Origin: Zancudomyces culisetae
Lineage: Eukaryota > Kickxellomycota > Harpellomycetes > Harpellales > Legeriomycetaceae
Reading direction: 5' to 3'
Length of the DNA stretch: 19,298 nucleotides
Assembly (NCBI GenBank): GCA_001969505.1
Contig: LSSK01000557.1
Span: 1 to 19,298 of the forward strand
In this document: positions 1 to 13,569 of the stretch, in pieces
How positions within the stretch are numbered: the stretch's first letter is position 1
How the letters are laid out: each line of letters begins with the position of its first letter
Notes under the pieces: model-generated
Databases searched by the model: none
Told to the model about the DNA's origin: nothing
The model's input: the letters and a program-made list of their open reading frames with translations, nothing else
Translations under genes and position numbers: made by a program

Positions 1-22
1 GAGTATTTTACTTTTGCGCCAG

Positions 23-30
23 TATATAAA
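23..30 (+). promoter_or_regulatory. candidate TATA box of the PRMT3-like gene
   Basis: The octamer TATATAAA lies about 130 bases upstream of the ATG at 162. That spacing is within the usual range for fungal TATA elements. The 5' flank is cut off by the window edge, so no other promoter elements can be judged. The call rests only on the motif and its position. Confidence 0.45.
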
Positions 31-161
31 GGAATAGTAAATATAAAAGCAATAGCAGACATACTTTAGTTGAGTATACAAACAGTTTACGGCGAATTGT
101 GGAAAATAGATACAATCTTTCAGAAAAATTATAAAAAATACATTAACAACACAGAGCGAGA

Positions 162-2936
<2,775 letters not shown>

Positions 2937-3038
2937 ATTTTTCTATACACTTTAACGTTTTATTTTGTTTTATTAACAATTAACGATTAGTATTTAGTAG
3001 TTAGTAATTAATAATTTTAAATACTCTTGGTTGACCTA

Positions 3039-3057
3039 AATAAAAAGAGTAAATAAA
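3039..3057 (+). terminator. poly(A)-signal-like hexamers after PRMT3
   Basis: AATAAA occurs at 3039-3044 and again at 3052-3057, about 100-120 bases after the stop codon. A third copy lies near 3073. The spacing fits a 3' UTR end, but the exact cleavage site cannot be read from sequence. Confidence 0.5.
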
Positions 3058-3184
3058 CTTGATATGTAAAAAGAAATAAAAAAGGAGTTTTATTCTTCCT
3101 CGAAAATGAGAAATGGGTAATCTCTAGCTTCTTCAGTTTTATCGATATAATGCATGGTTGATAATCTTAATGAGTTTGATGACC

Positions 3185-3214
3185 TTTTTCTTTTTCTTTT
3201 TCTTTTTCTTTTTC
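3185..3214 (+). repeat. (TTTTTC)5 microsatellite
   Basis: Five perfect tandem copies of TTTTTC. It reads as a purine (GAAAAA)n tract on the minus strand. It lies between the two 3' ends and has no coding role I can see. Confidence 0.9.
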
Positions 3215-3506
3215 TGGGTTCAACTTTTGGCAAGTTTATGGGAGAAAGTGGTTGGAGGTAGAGGTGGAGAAAGCTGATTGATGTGTTTGGTAAATATCAA
3301 AATGAATAATGCTTGGGTGGAGGTGTTAGTCAACTAGGATTCTTTCACAGTATCGGGTATATCCTATATACAATGCTCTTCTTGCTTTGTTTTTGCCTTG
3401 GTTTTTCTTAGATAACTCGAATGTAATGTATAAGTGTACACTTTGATTGGTATTACAACTAGAATGAATATATAAAAAAAAGATAAAATAAGAATAATGA
3501 AGGTGT

Positions 3507-3563
3507 TGGATTTAGATGTGGATGTAAATGTGGATGTAGATGTGGAGTTGGATTTGGATGTGA
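3507..3563 (+). repeat. degenerate GGATGT hexamer array
   Basis: About nine hexamer-like units (GGATGT, AGATGT, AAATGT and variants) in a row. Units differ at one or two positions, so this is an ageing tandem array. It is non-coding and lies between the convergent gene ends. Confidence 0.75.
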
Positions 3564-3900
3564 AGAAAATGGAGGGAAGGAATATTGGATGGGTTTATAT
3601 ACAAACATACAACTGGGTTATCATATATGTCTATGTGTGTATATGTATCAATGAATGCATGGGTGGATGAATGCATAATTGATTTGCAGAATACATGTTG
3701 TATTTGATTTTTTGGGGAGAAAAGAATAGAAACAGAAATAAAAAAGTGAAAGAGACATAGAAATAAAAAAATAGAAAAGAAAGTGAAAGAGATAAAACAA
3801 AGAAAGATCAAAGAGGAAATATTACCAAAAAAAATCAACATAAAAAAAGAGAAAAAAAAAGATCAATAAGCCAAATTTGGATATATTGATCCTTTCTGTC

Positions 3901-3932
3901 CCGATCAATACGATCAATACGATCATAATCGG
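3901..3932 (+). repeat. 9-bp tandem repeat (GATCAATAC) with inverted flanks
   Basis: GATCAATAC is present at 3903-3911 and 3912-3920, with a partial third copy from 3921. The block starts with CCGAT and ends with ATCGG, which are reverse complements, so it could fold as a weak hairpin. It lies about 190 bases past the STT4 stop, beyond the likely poly(A) signal. Confidence 0.7.
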
Positions 3933-4036
3933 AGAAAAAATTACTCGAGAAAAAGAAAAAATACATTCACTTTTTCTTTTACTTTTACTTTTATGTTATT
4001 GAAAAAAGACTCTTTATAAACATTTTCTTTGTAACA

Positions 4037-4042
4037 TTTATT
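4037..4042 (-). terminator. poly(A)-signal-like AATAAA of STT4
   Basis: AATAAA on the minus strand, about 75 bases after the STT4 stop codon. The surrounding 3' flank is very A/T-rich, as is typical of yeast 3' ends. Confidence 0.5.
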
Positions 4043-4116
4043 TAAATAACCAAATCAAATCAAAAAAATAATATAAAAACAAAATAAAACAAAATAAAGT
4101 CAGAAATGATTTAATA

Positions 4117-7100
4117 TTAATAAGGTATTCCATTAGTAGCCTTTTGGAAACTATCATACATTACAGTTCGTTTGTTCTTGTAACTGTCTTGTATCTTTTC
4201 CATCATAAACTTGGCTGCTTCTCGTTCACTCAAATGTAACGCAAATCGAGATGCCAACTTTTGTACCACTATACTTCCTTTACTAGTTCCACCACCGCTA
4301 CCACCACTTCCTCCACCTCCACTACCACCTCCGCTTTTACCCAACATAGCACCAATTAACCCTTTGACTCCACCACCACCACCTCCTCCTCCTCCTCCTG
4401 CACCTCCACCAGTATTACCATGTGTTCCAAGTATACTCGCTCCACTCTTTTTCTTTCCAATCTTTGGTTTAATCACACTAAGCTTTCTCTTTCTGCGTTC
4501 TCCCATAATATCCATACCTTCGTTAACATAATCAGTGTATTTCTCTGCATCATTGGCCGAAGCACGACGTTTTCCCATCGACTCCAACATGGTTTGTTCG
4601 GTAATTCCGGCAGCACTGGCAGGGTTAAGAATGTTGGTAGTGCTAACACCAGGTTCATTCTGCATCTCACCACCACTACTTTTATTTCCTTCATCGTCAT
4701 CATCATCATCATCATCACCACCACCACCACCACCACCACCACCGCTTTGGTTATCGTCATTTTCATCACCAGAATGATCATGGTGTCCTTGACGTACTGA
4801 TGAAGTATTAGGAGTGGCTCCAAAACATGGCAATCCGCTATTCACCATGATTTCAACAATCTGCAAAATATAATGACAATACGAACGACAACTCAAAAAC
4901 GCCTTGACACACAATTCACAAAATAGCTTGAACGGCTGTGCATCCGCCGAACCACCCATCACCTGGATATACTCGGCGGTCAACTTGAAGGGTGCAGATT
5001 CAAAGGTGATTCCTCCAGGAGCTATTCCCAATATAAATCCAAAATCTATATGGATCAAATGACCCGCATCATCAATCATTATATTTCCATTATGGCGATC
5101 CTTAAACGCCAGTAGGTAGCTCAGTACCGAATATGCCGCCAACGACTGCACAAAGTTGGAACGTGCCTGCTGGAACTGTATGCTGTCAGCACCTCCGTAT
5201 TTAATCACAAAATAGTCATACAACGAATTGACTTTTTCTCTTCCCAACTGGTCTCTGGATATCGAATTGGGTATCACTTCAATTATCCCACACCCACTCG
5301 ATGTTGCCACAACCCGGTATGGGAATAGATACAAATCCAACCCACACGATGCAAATATGTTTTTAAATATGGCTATCAGCTGCAATGCCAACATATCTTG
5401 TCGACAATCATCACCAACCTTGAAAATTGCTCCAATTTTCGATATTGGAGGTGCTTGTACATGATGAGCGTGTTTTTTATGTTGCAGTTGTTGTTGTTGT
5501 TGTTGCTCCTTTTCTTTTTCTTTTTCCTTTTCTTTCTCTCTTTCGTTGTCTTTTTCGTTGTCTTGTATTTGTGATTCTAGACTACCAAAATTAAGATCAA
5601 GCTTTTGCAATTCCAATTCTTTACCACCTTCACTAGACACGCTATTAGCATCAACTTCTTTTATAGATGGAGTAGTTGTAGCTGGTGTAGAATTTGCAGT
5701 AGAAGAAGAAGAAGATGATGATGATGATGTAGAGCCGACAAGTTCTTGAACATCATCACTCTTCAATAGACTGTTGGGTTGGATATAAAACGTAGCCATA
5801 AACGGTGCCTTGGCATGTGACTGCAGTGGACGACCGGAGAGATAGTCAATTCCAACAACGGTACAATCGGGATTGGAAGGTAAATAAACACCCTTATCAA
5901 CAACTATTTTTTGCATTTCCTCATCAATCTTCTTTTTCTTTTCTCCCTTGGACTTCTTTATGTAAGGTTTCAATGATCCAGAAATTGCAGTTACTTTGGT
6001 AAAGAAACTAAATTCTCGTTTGTAGAATGCCGAATCATCAAGACTAAACAAATCAATGATTTTCTTTGTCACTCTATCAAGTGCCGGTTTGATTTGCATA
6101 TCTGGGACCTTGCCTTCATCATCCTTATAGCTATTGGCCTTGATATTCCATATAATCTGATGCGCAAACAATTGCGATATCTTGGATGCATCCACAATAG
6201 CCGCTTCCACATACCCTTGTTTATCAAATCTCAATGCCTGTACCAACTGTGGTACATTGAAAAACGTCACTTCTACAGGGTATTTCTCAAGTGATCGCAT
6301 TGCGTATTGTAGCACTAGTGGTTCACTCACTAAATCCGATGATAGCACACTGATCGAGGTTACTGGTGGCACTGAAATGTAGTACAACATAAACTTGAGT
6401 TCACGGAATGTCTTGATTCCCATATCCATTTTTGCTGGGTCATTTAGTAGGCTAATAATCCAACTGTTGTTTTGAACAAGAGAATCATCAACAAGTTGAT
6501 GTTTACCTTCATGTTGTGGATATTGTTGACTATGTTTATGAGCCAGTAGACCAAACGAATTGCGTAATTTGCTAAGAGATCTAGTGTTATTGCCACTTCC
6601 AAATCGTTCATCCTCATCATCAGTATCAATATTAGCATTTGTATTGGAATTGGAATTGGAGCTAGACCCTAATAATCCCATAAAGAATTTTAAACTTTCG
6701 GGATCAGATACTAATTCACCAGGATACGCATGTACCAAACTCTGCAACTCATTAACCACAGCTGGATTAGAAAATCGCACTGGAAGGTAGATAGCCAGCT
6801 TTGGGTCAGCAACCCATGCATCTCGCACCAGGTTTCTCCATCCATCTTGTGACAATGCTGGCTCCAAGACAAACTTTCCAACGTCGCTAAAATGTCGGAT
6901 ATGTTCATTAATTGGATTGGCCCAGGTTACTATTCTTCGAATCTCTGATTCTAATAACAACAACAACAATGCCTGGTTCCGTTGAAACCGGCTCTCCAAC
7001 TGCTTGTGAATCTCGGTTGTCAATTTAATATCAGGCATTGCATTTCCCACAGCAAAACCCTTGCTATTGCTATTGTTGTTGTTGCTGCTGTTGTTGGTGC

Positions 7101-10100
7101 TGGTCCTTAATGATGATGTTGACCATTTGGAATTAAATACTTTGTTGACTTTATCAACTGATAAAATACTGTTAAACCGACGATGATGACGCTGTTGGTT
7201 GTTATTATTATTATTATCATTGTTGTTTCCATCTTCAGAGGTAGTAGTATTAGTAGTAGTAGCGGGTTGATTGTATCCAAATGTATTAGAAAGAGAAAAA
7301 TGGTTGGTGGATTCAGGTTTATCTGTACTATTTCCTCCTCCCGAAATCAATGCATCCCCGAAATTACGGTTGTCAGGAAAAGCCATCATATGCAATGCCG
7401 GATTGGATAACGAAGAAGAAGCTGATGGAGCAGCCGACTGCATTTGTTGTGCAGGAAACGGATCATCAGATGAAGGGAATGAATACGAAGGAGCCAAACG
7501 AGCTGGAGCTACAGGTGTCGTTGGCACAGACAATGAAGAAAACATAGCTTCTCTATTAATGGTATCAGAAATAGGCAACGACGACAATGGAGAAAGCTTG
7601 TCCTTTTGTAAAGCCACATGAGTATTGATTAACAATCGCACTTCACCCAACAACATGGCTTTACTTCCACTAAAACTCCATTTAGGCAATTTACTAAACC
7701 ATAAAAATGCCGTGTCAAACATCTTTTCTCGGAATCTAACCTCACTAGTAATATCTGGGAAATTCCAATTAAGCACTTTTAACGCCAAATATATCAACTG
7801 GAACCGCTCATACCGAGCCAATGCCGCAGATGACAATGACTCGGCATTATCAAACGTCAGCTGCAAAATTCTCAAAATCGTATCGGCCAACGCCCGATTG
7901 TCGCCACTGCTCGCCCGATACCATGCTGCATCCAACCGGTTGTGCAAAAACGAAATCAACAATCGGTGCGGCAACAGCTGTGTGGATATCGCATTGTACG
8001 CACGTGAGCGAGACGAATTATCGGATGGCTCATACGACATCCTTATTTCAAATGGATTTTTCGGTTCAAACTTGCGTGTAAAAATCCCCACATTCTCCTG
8101 CAATAACCAGTGCCATACTATGCTTATCTCCACTATTATTGCCAACTCAGCCTCAGGCCGCTCTACTATAACATCTGTCCATACATATATGGCTTGCTGC
8201 ACTACTTGTTTTTTGAATATTGTTACAGGCACCCATACCAACAACCTCACTAATTCAATATCCAAAGCCTCATCACTCCCACTGCGCACCAACATCTTTC
8301 CAGCCTCTGCCAATTTGTATGAAACTACCCTATAATCATTACTAGTTAGCTCTACCTTCCCTGACCGCACATCTGAATATAGCTTGGATAGTTCAGCCTT
8401 CAACCTGGCACGTGATTCAGGCTCAAACCATCTTCCAACTGTAATCCGTTGCTCACCAAACTTATGCAGAAAGGCAGATGTGTTGTCGTATAGCCCCATG
8501 AGAGCCTGTTCTTCCTTTTCAGTAGCATCATTTCCATTAGAATACAGCGGATCTATTGCACCTGATGTCTCGCCAGCACTGTTTTTAGCACCATACATTG
8601 CTGCGCTCTGGTTTAGCCGTCGACCTATTTCCAACGCCATTGATCTTCCAATGTGTGGATCAAAGCCAAATCCATTACTACTACCCCATATTCGGTTTCC
8701 CTCTTCGCCTCCCCCATTGCTGTTGCCATTGGCTTCATCAAGTGCCAAGTAGCTACACAATAACGCCTGCAACTCTACTGGTGCAACTCCTGCTGCTTTT
8801 CCCAACCACCGCCGCGTATACTTGGTAATCCGATACAGAATATTACGTCTGTAGTTCATCGAATCTGGAAATTGCATAACCACACCCACTATTGGTGTCG
8901 TAAAATGGTATACCGGTACAAATTGGTCATCCAACTCAGCCTTACAACTCATCCACACCACGTGACTCATCTCCAACATTAGCGTAATCGTTCTCTTATC
9001 CAATAATGCAAATGGTGAATTGTTCACTATCTCGTTAATCGCATATACTCCCTGTTTGCTCACCGACGCCATATAGTGACACTGCAAAACTATTAGCTGC
9101 TGCAACTGTGTGTGTGGACTCACCGACAGTTGTCGAAGCTTCATTTCCATATGCTTTTCAGCACTACCTATAATCGTCTCCCGACTATTCCCCGCTGCTC
9201 TTGTCTCATATAATTTAAGTTGAACATCATCTTGATCTGACTTTTTTGATGCTGTATCAGCTGTAGTTGTTCTCATTGCTGAAATTGAACTGGTTCCTTG
9301 CCGTTGTTGTTTTCGTTTCATTATCATAATATTTTTCGATCCCTTTAGATATACTTTAACTGCTATCTTAAACATTTCCTCCAATGGACTCAATAACTTT
9401 GATGTCTTGACTGCCAAACTTGAAAAATATCCTATAAACGAACAAATACTTCCCAACTTGGCTCGACTCGTTTCTGTATAATACACTGCCATCAAAAATA
9501 CCAACTGTGGTAGCTCCATATACTTCAGCTGGCTATAACACGTAGGTAGCAAATCATTCAACGTTCCCCGCAATTGGGTCGCCAATGCTACCGAGTCTGT
9601 CAACGTCTTGGATGGCAAGCTATACTCAAGCTCAGTCTCCAAATAATTCACGGTGGTTGGATGAACCAGCAAAGGTGTATTCTGTGCCAATTCTATCAAC
9701 AACGCCTTTTCTGTCGACTTCATCAGTTTACCCTCTATCAACCCATTAATAATCAAATGGAACCACAACTGTCTCCACAACGACACTATTTCTGCCGATG
9801 CTGTTGCCACATTACATTTGGACGATGCTGCCAACAATATCGGTAGGTACAACTTCAATTGCAACCGATTCTCTGCCTTGGGTTCCCTCTCCCCTCCTTT
9901 ACTCCCCGCAAACATTGGTGTTGATGTTGCTGCCGCCGCTGAGGCTGCGGCTGCGGCTGCTGCTGATGGCCCCGTCGCTGAAATAAATGCCCGGATCACT
10001 ATCGTCAACACCTGTTCACTACCTTCTGCGTCATTTCCTGTGTTAATTAATTTGACTAACGCATTCGATGCTGTATGCAATGTACTCAGTCTCCACGAAT

Positions 10101-12103
10101 CATTTCGGAACGACAAGTATCCTAAAATAATTGTTATCACATGTATTCGTGTATCTGAAGTGCCTTTAACCCCAATCTGTCGAATGCAATTGATAAGAAG
10201 CTCATTCAAATCTTCGATATCCTTAAATACCGGCCCTAACAACATCCCCAGTGCTAAGTATATAATCTCTTCACTACCATCCAACGTTGCCAGTTTGGCT
10301 AACGTCACTGCCACTCGCCTTTTCATCCCTTTGATTTCCTCCAACCCTGTTGCCTTTGCCGTAAGCAGTGTGTTTAATAGCTCATGCATCGCTGAAGCCA
10401 CTGCCTTATGCTCATCACCTCCTTCACTTCCCTCCCGTTCTCCCGTTCCTCTTGTGCATATACTCATCTCTGAACTTGCCCCAACCACCGCTTTACACAA
10501 CGCTGTTGCTGCAAATTCCATTATCTGTACTTGTTGTGCATACGTGTTTTCCTCACGGTATATCTCCAAAACACTCTGCTGTCGAACCACAAACTCCACA
10601 GCTACCTGTGCTGTTGGGTCTCTAATTTCCTCGAAATATTCCGCCATCATTGCCAGTACCTCAAAACTTGTCTGCATAACTCTTGGTGATGCACTCGAAT
10701 ATGCACTTCGAATGTACCCAAATATACACTTCAACAATTCCTCATCGATTCTCGCCCTTATCACACTTATTAACGTTTCTATTCGCAAACTCAATATCAT
10801 CATTTCGTCGGCTGACGCCTTCACCGATGACTTTAATTTTTCATTTTCTTTAACTGATGTCACTACCACCGTTCGCATTCCCAGAAATGTCTCTATCATT
10901 TTCTTACTAAGCGTCACCATCTCATGGTCCAACGCAACATCTAGCTCTTCACCCATCATATTGCCTATCCCATCTGTATATCCCGCCATCAATCCACCAC
11001 CAACACTATCAAGTACCAAATGTTGTTGCTGTTGCTGTCGCTGTTGTTTTTGATGACTGTTTTTCGCTTTTCCTCTTCTCCTCATCTCCCACCCTTGTTC
11101 ATGAAATAGTCTATAGTACTCTCCACTCAGTATCTTTTGTAACACTCTCAACATTTGCGTAACAATCATATTTCCCGAAGGTTTATACCCATTCATCGCA
11201 TATATCGTCAATGAAATCCTCCCACGCGAGTTGTGTGATTTCTTCTGTACATTTGCCACCAACCCATTCATCACATGCAGCATGTCTGCTTTTATCTGTC
11301 TATTCACCAATCCAACCGCTGCTGCAACATCGTCTTGCGTAACTTTACCTTTATCGCTTTCCAACGCTTCCATTATCCCCATCAGTGCTGGAATTGTTTC
11401 ACTCCACGCCTCGCCAGTTGAAGACTTGTATACCTTCATTTCTAACTCGTACAATTCACCCCAAACTGTCTCTCTTATTGCCTTTTCGTACCGACTGATC
11501 TTAGCCTTGATTTCCAATAATTCTTGGGTAAGTTCTTTCATAAACTCATGTGTCAACGGTACATTTGCTCTCAAAACCTTGTCCTTTTCCAAACTGTACT
11601 CCTTAATACTTTTAAATGTCGCCAGTAGTTTACCAATCAAAAAATCCTGCATCTCACTATTCACACTGTTTTTCGCTGTCTTGGCCAACATCATTATCAG
11701 ATTCTGCTGCTTTAACGTAATTTCATCTTGCTTTCTCTTCTTAACACTCCCATTCATGCCCGCTTTCTGCCTCTTCTTTCCTTCCACCAATAAATCACAT
11801 TCCTGAACCATCTGTTCAACTGTCTTGTCGCTGACTATGGCTGCGCCATTTACAATTTGCACTCCTGAAGTTAGCGATAACACCTCTGCCAACTCGTCTG
11901 TGATTTGTCTTTGTATACTATATTTTTATAATATTTCGCAAATGTTTAATCAACTCGTTATAACCCCAATTATCTTCTTTTCTTCCTCTGTATTTCTTTC
12001 TTCTCTTCTCCTCTCCTCTCCCCCAACTATTCTTTTTTTTTGTGTGGGGGGGGGGGTAAAGTGTTGATATACGAACTAAAATGTTAAAGACTTACCTGTT
12101 CAT
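4117..12103 (-). CDS. STT4: phosphatidylinositol 4-kinase III alpha (Stt4), two coding exons
   Basis: Makes PI4P from phosphatidylinositol at the plasma membrane; in yeast it is held there by Efr3 and Ypp1 (family knowledge). Exons (minus): 12103-12096 (ATG AAC AG) and 11917-4117, joined in phase as Met-Asn-Ser-Ile-Gln-Arg, giving 2602 aa. The long frame alone has no Met near its start, which is why the tiny first exon is chosen. Visible order: poorly conserved helical N-terminal half; Ser/Pro/Asn-rich insert about 1449-1629; helical (PIK) region with conserved runs such as LVQALRFDKQGYVE and FAHQIIWN; the SGSLKPYIKKSKGEKK segment; kinase domain with ATP lysine K2169 in IFKVGDDCRQD, catalytic DRHNGN from D2276 and DFG from D2294; the exact family C-terminus TNGIPY. 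Two low-complexity inserts sit inside the kinase domain (about 2050-2162 and 2370-2550). No frameshift or stop is seen. Function is near certain; only the first exon is inferred. Confidence 0.95.
4285..4410 (-). repeat. poly-Gly coding microsatellites in STT4
   Basis: On the plus strand this reads as CCA, CCT and CCG triplets, encoding Gly/Ser runs interrupted by a short LIGAMLGK segment. It forms the last part of the insertion near the kinase C-terminus. The triplet frame is intact throughout. Confidence 0.85.
4692..4743 (-). repeat. (GGT)n(GAT)n coding microsatellite in STT4
   Basis: On the plus strand, ATC triplets are followed by ACC triplets; on the coding strand they give a run of nine Gly followed by eight Asp. 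Both runs keep the reading frame. The locus is likely to vary in length between strains. Confidence 0.9.
5485..5560 (-). repeat. coding repeat for a Lys-Glu run and poly-Gln in STT4
   Basis: CTTTTTCTTTTT-type repeats and GTT/TTG triplets on the plus strand encode alternating Glu/Lys (and Glu/Arg) followed by about six Gln and a His-rich tail. The run is part of the kinase N-lobe insertion and would be predicted to form a charged helix or stay disordered. Confidence 0.85.
11918..12095 (-). other. STT4 intron 1, directly after an 8-nt first coding exon
   Basis: The donor is GTAAGT starting at 12095 and the acceptor TATAG ends at 11918, giving a 178-nt intron. It contains a run of about eleven consecutive G residues on the plus strand (12045-12055). 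Joining the 8-nt exon to the long frame restores an ATG start exactly in phase. Introns just inside the start codon are common in yeasts. Confidence 0.75.
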
Positions 12104-13355
12104 CACTTCACACTTGGGTTTATCCCCAGATTTTTTTTTTACCCTGTATTTCGTTTTTAATTTAATTTAATCTAGCTTGTTAATTGAGAAAATATATAAC
12201 AATAATGATAATAATATATTCTCTACACTGCTTCTCTATATTCCTACAGCCTTGATATCTTTTTTTACCATTACATATACTAACTATACTATTCAAATAT
12301 CGTAAATTCTCTCACTCTCAAAAAAAATAAATAATAAAAGTCTGTTCTAAGCTTTATCTATTTACTTGACTTCTTTCCTTTGCAAAGAAATATAAATGTT
12401 GCATATATTGCTTCCAAATGCTCATCCAAAATTTGACCTTTCTTTCTGTTTATTGGAGGCAAGAACTAAAATTCAGAAATAAAATTAAAATTAAGGGGAG
12501 GGGGGAATGAGAGAGAGAGGAAGAGAGGGCGAAGGGAGTAGGAAGCCAATGATGTATTGGATAGTAGTAGCGATTAAAAATAAGAGCCCAGAAATTTATT
12601 AATAAATCAGGGTTTTGTCGTCGGTATTCGAATTTTCAAACTTTCAACTTTTTGCATTTTTTTTCTATCCAACAAATGAACTTTAAAATGATGTATTTCG
12701 TTTAGATTGTTGCACTTGTAATTTACATTTAATTTCCCAAGTCCTCAAATTTCTGTTTTTCTTTTTCTTTTTCTTTTTTTTTCTTTTAATCATAATTTTG
12801 TTTGGTTGCATAAATTTGCAGGAAATTAATTATTCTGACGCAGATGAAAAAAATAAATAAATAATTATGAGCATGAAAATTAATTAGGAAAACATGAAAA
12901 ATAATGTTGAAAAACCTCTCCTTTCCCCACCCCCTCCCAGACCTAATTTGTGTACTTGGCCTTGCTTTTATTTCACAATTATTTGGCAAAAATGAACAAC
13001 ACTAAACGAAAAATACAATAACGCCACTACCAATCCGCTTTTCTTCTCATTATACAGGTTATTTTATGCCTGGTTTACTTTGTCTTGGCCCTCTATATTT
13101 TTCTTTTTTTTTAGTATACCTATGAGCTTCCATTTATTTTGCATAAGCAAAGTACTAGCCATTAAGGATCCAAAGAAAACAAATAAATATCCAAGTTAGT
13201 AAATAAATTATAGCGTTACATTTTTTACTTTACACATGTACATGTAGTGTTTCGAGTGCTATATTTTCCTATTGGTATTAAAAGCTCCTCAGATATGGAG
13301 AGCTGGATCGTTCCTTGGTTATCCATGCAAGCAAAAAAAAATGAAAAGGAAGGGC

Positions 13356-13375
13356 GAGGTGAGGTGAGGTGAGGT
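13356..13375 (+). repeat. (GAGGT)4 tandem repeat
   Basis: Four perfect pentamer copies in the intergenic region, about 1.25 kb upstream of the STT4 start and 200 bases past the stop of the following gene. It is short, and no role can be assigned. Confidence 0.85.
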
Positions 13376-13497
13376 CTAGATCCAACTATCATGTATGAGA
13401 TATTATCAATCTAAACTTTAATCCCCCCCCTCCCCAACTCCCTATCCAGTTAAAATAGTATCACAAATCTTTTTGTCTACATTCTCTGGTCAATACT

Positions 13498-13503
13498 TTT
13501 ATT
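13498..13503 (-). terminator. poly(A)-signal-like AATAAA of the unidentified gene
   Basis: AATAAA on the minus strand, about 65-70 bases after the stop codon at 13570-13572. This matches the spacing seen after STT4. Confidence 0.45.
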
Positions 13504-13569
13504 GAATGGGCTCAATATCTATAAAATAAAACAACTCGTAGAGTAAAGCACAGGAAAAATGTCACCAAG

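Larger units (their letters stand above)
2937..4116. other. tail-to-tail intergenic region between PRMT3 and STT4
   Basis: About 1.2 kb separates the two convergent stop codons. It holds poly(A)-type hexamers for both genes, a (TTTTTC)5 array, a degenerate GGATGT array and a 9-bp tandem repeat. A minus-strand open frame at 3512-3841 is mostly Phe, Ile, His and Leu and comes from simple sequence; I do not regard it as a gene. No RNA gene was recognised. Confidence 0.7.
12104..13569. other. intergenic region upstream of STT4
   Basis: About 1.5 kb between the STT4 start and the 3' end of the next minus-strand gene. It has a purine-only-like tract (about 12494-12540), several T-rich and TTTTTC-type tracts, a (GAGGT)4 block and a C-rich run near 13420-13437. 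No open frame here is long or protein-like. It should hold the STT4 promoter and 5' UTR, but I could not fix a TATA box or transcription start. Confidence 0.65.

Noticed and set aside
3512-3841. 109-codon minus-strand frame with His/Ile repeats
   Set aside because: The product is simple sequence derived from the GGATGT array and A-rich tracts; no splice or promoter support was seen.
7625-8335. 236-codon antisense open frame within STT4
   Set aside because: Same reasoning: a shadow of the helical region of STT4 with no domain features or promoter of its own.
9818-11053. 411-codon open frame on the plus strand, antisense to STT4
   Set aside because: It lies wholly inside the STT4 coding frame, which carries the protein-like sequence. 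Its product is Ser/Ile/Thr-rich with no recognisable motif. Long antisense frames are expected where the sense codon bias avoids the reverse complements of stops.
11231-11806. 191-codon plus-strand frame rich in Phe, Ser and Ile, looking membrane-like
   Set aside because: The hydrophobic character is the antisense reading of Lys/Glu-rich helices at the STT4 N-terminus, not evidence for a membrane protein.
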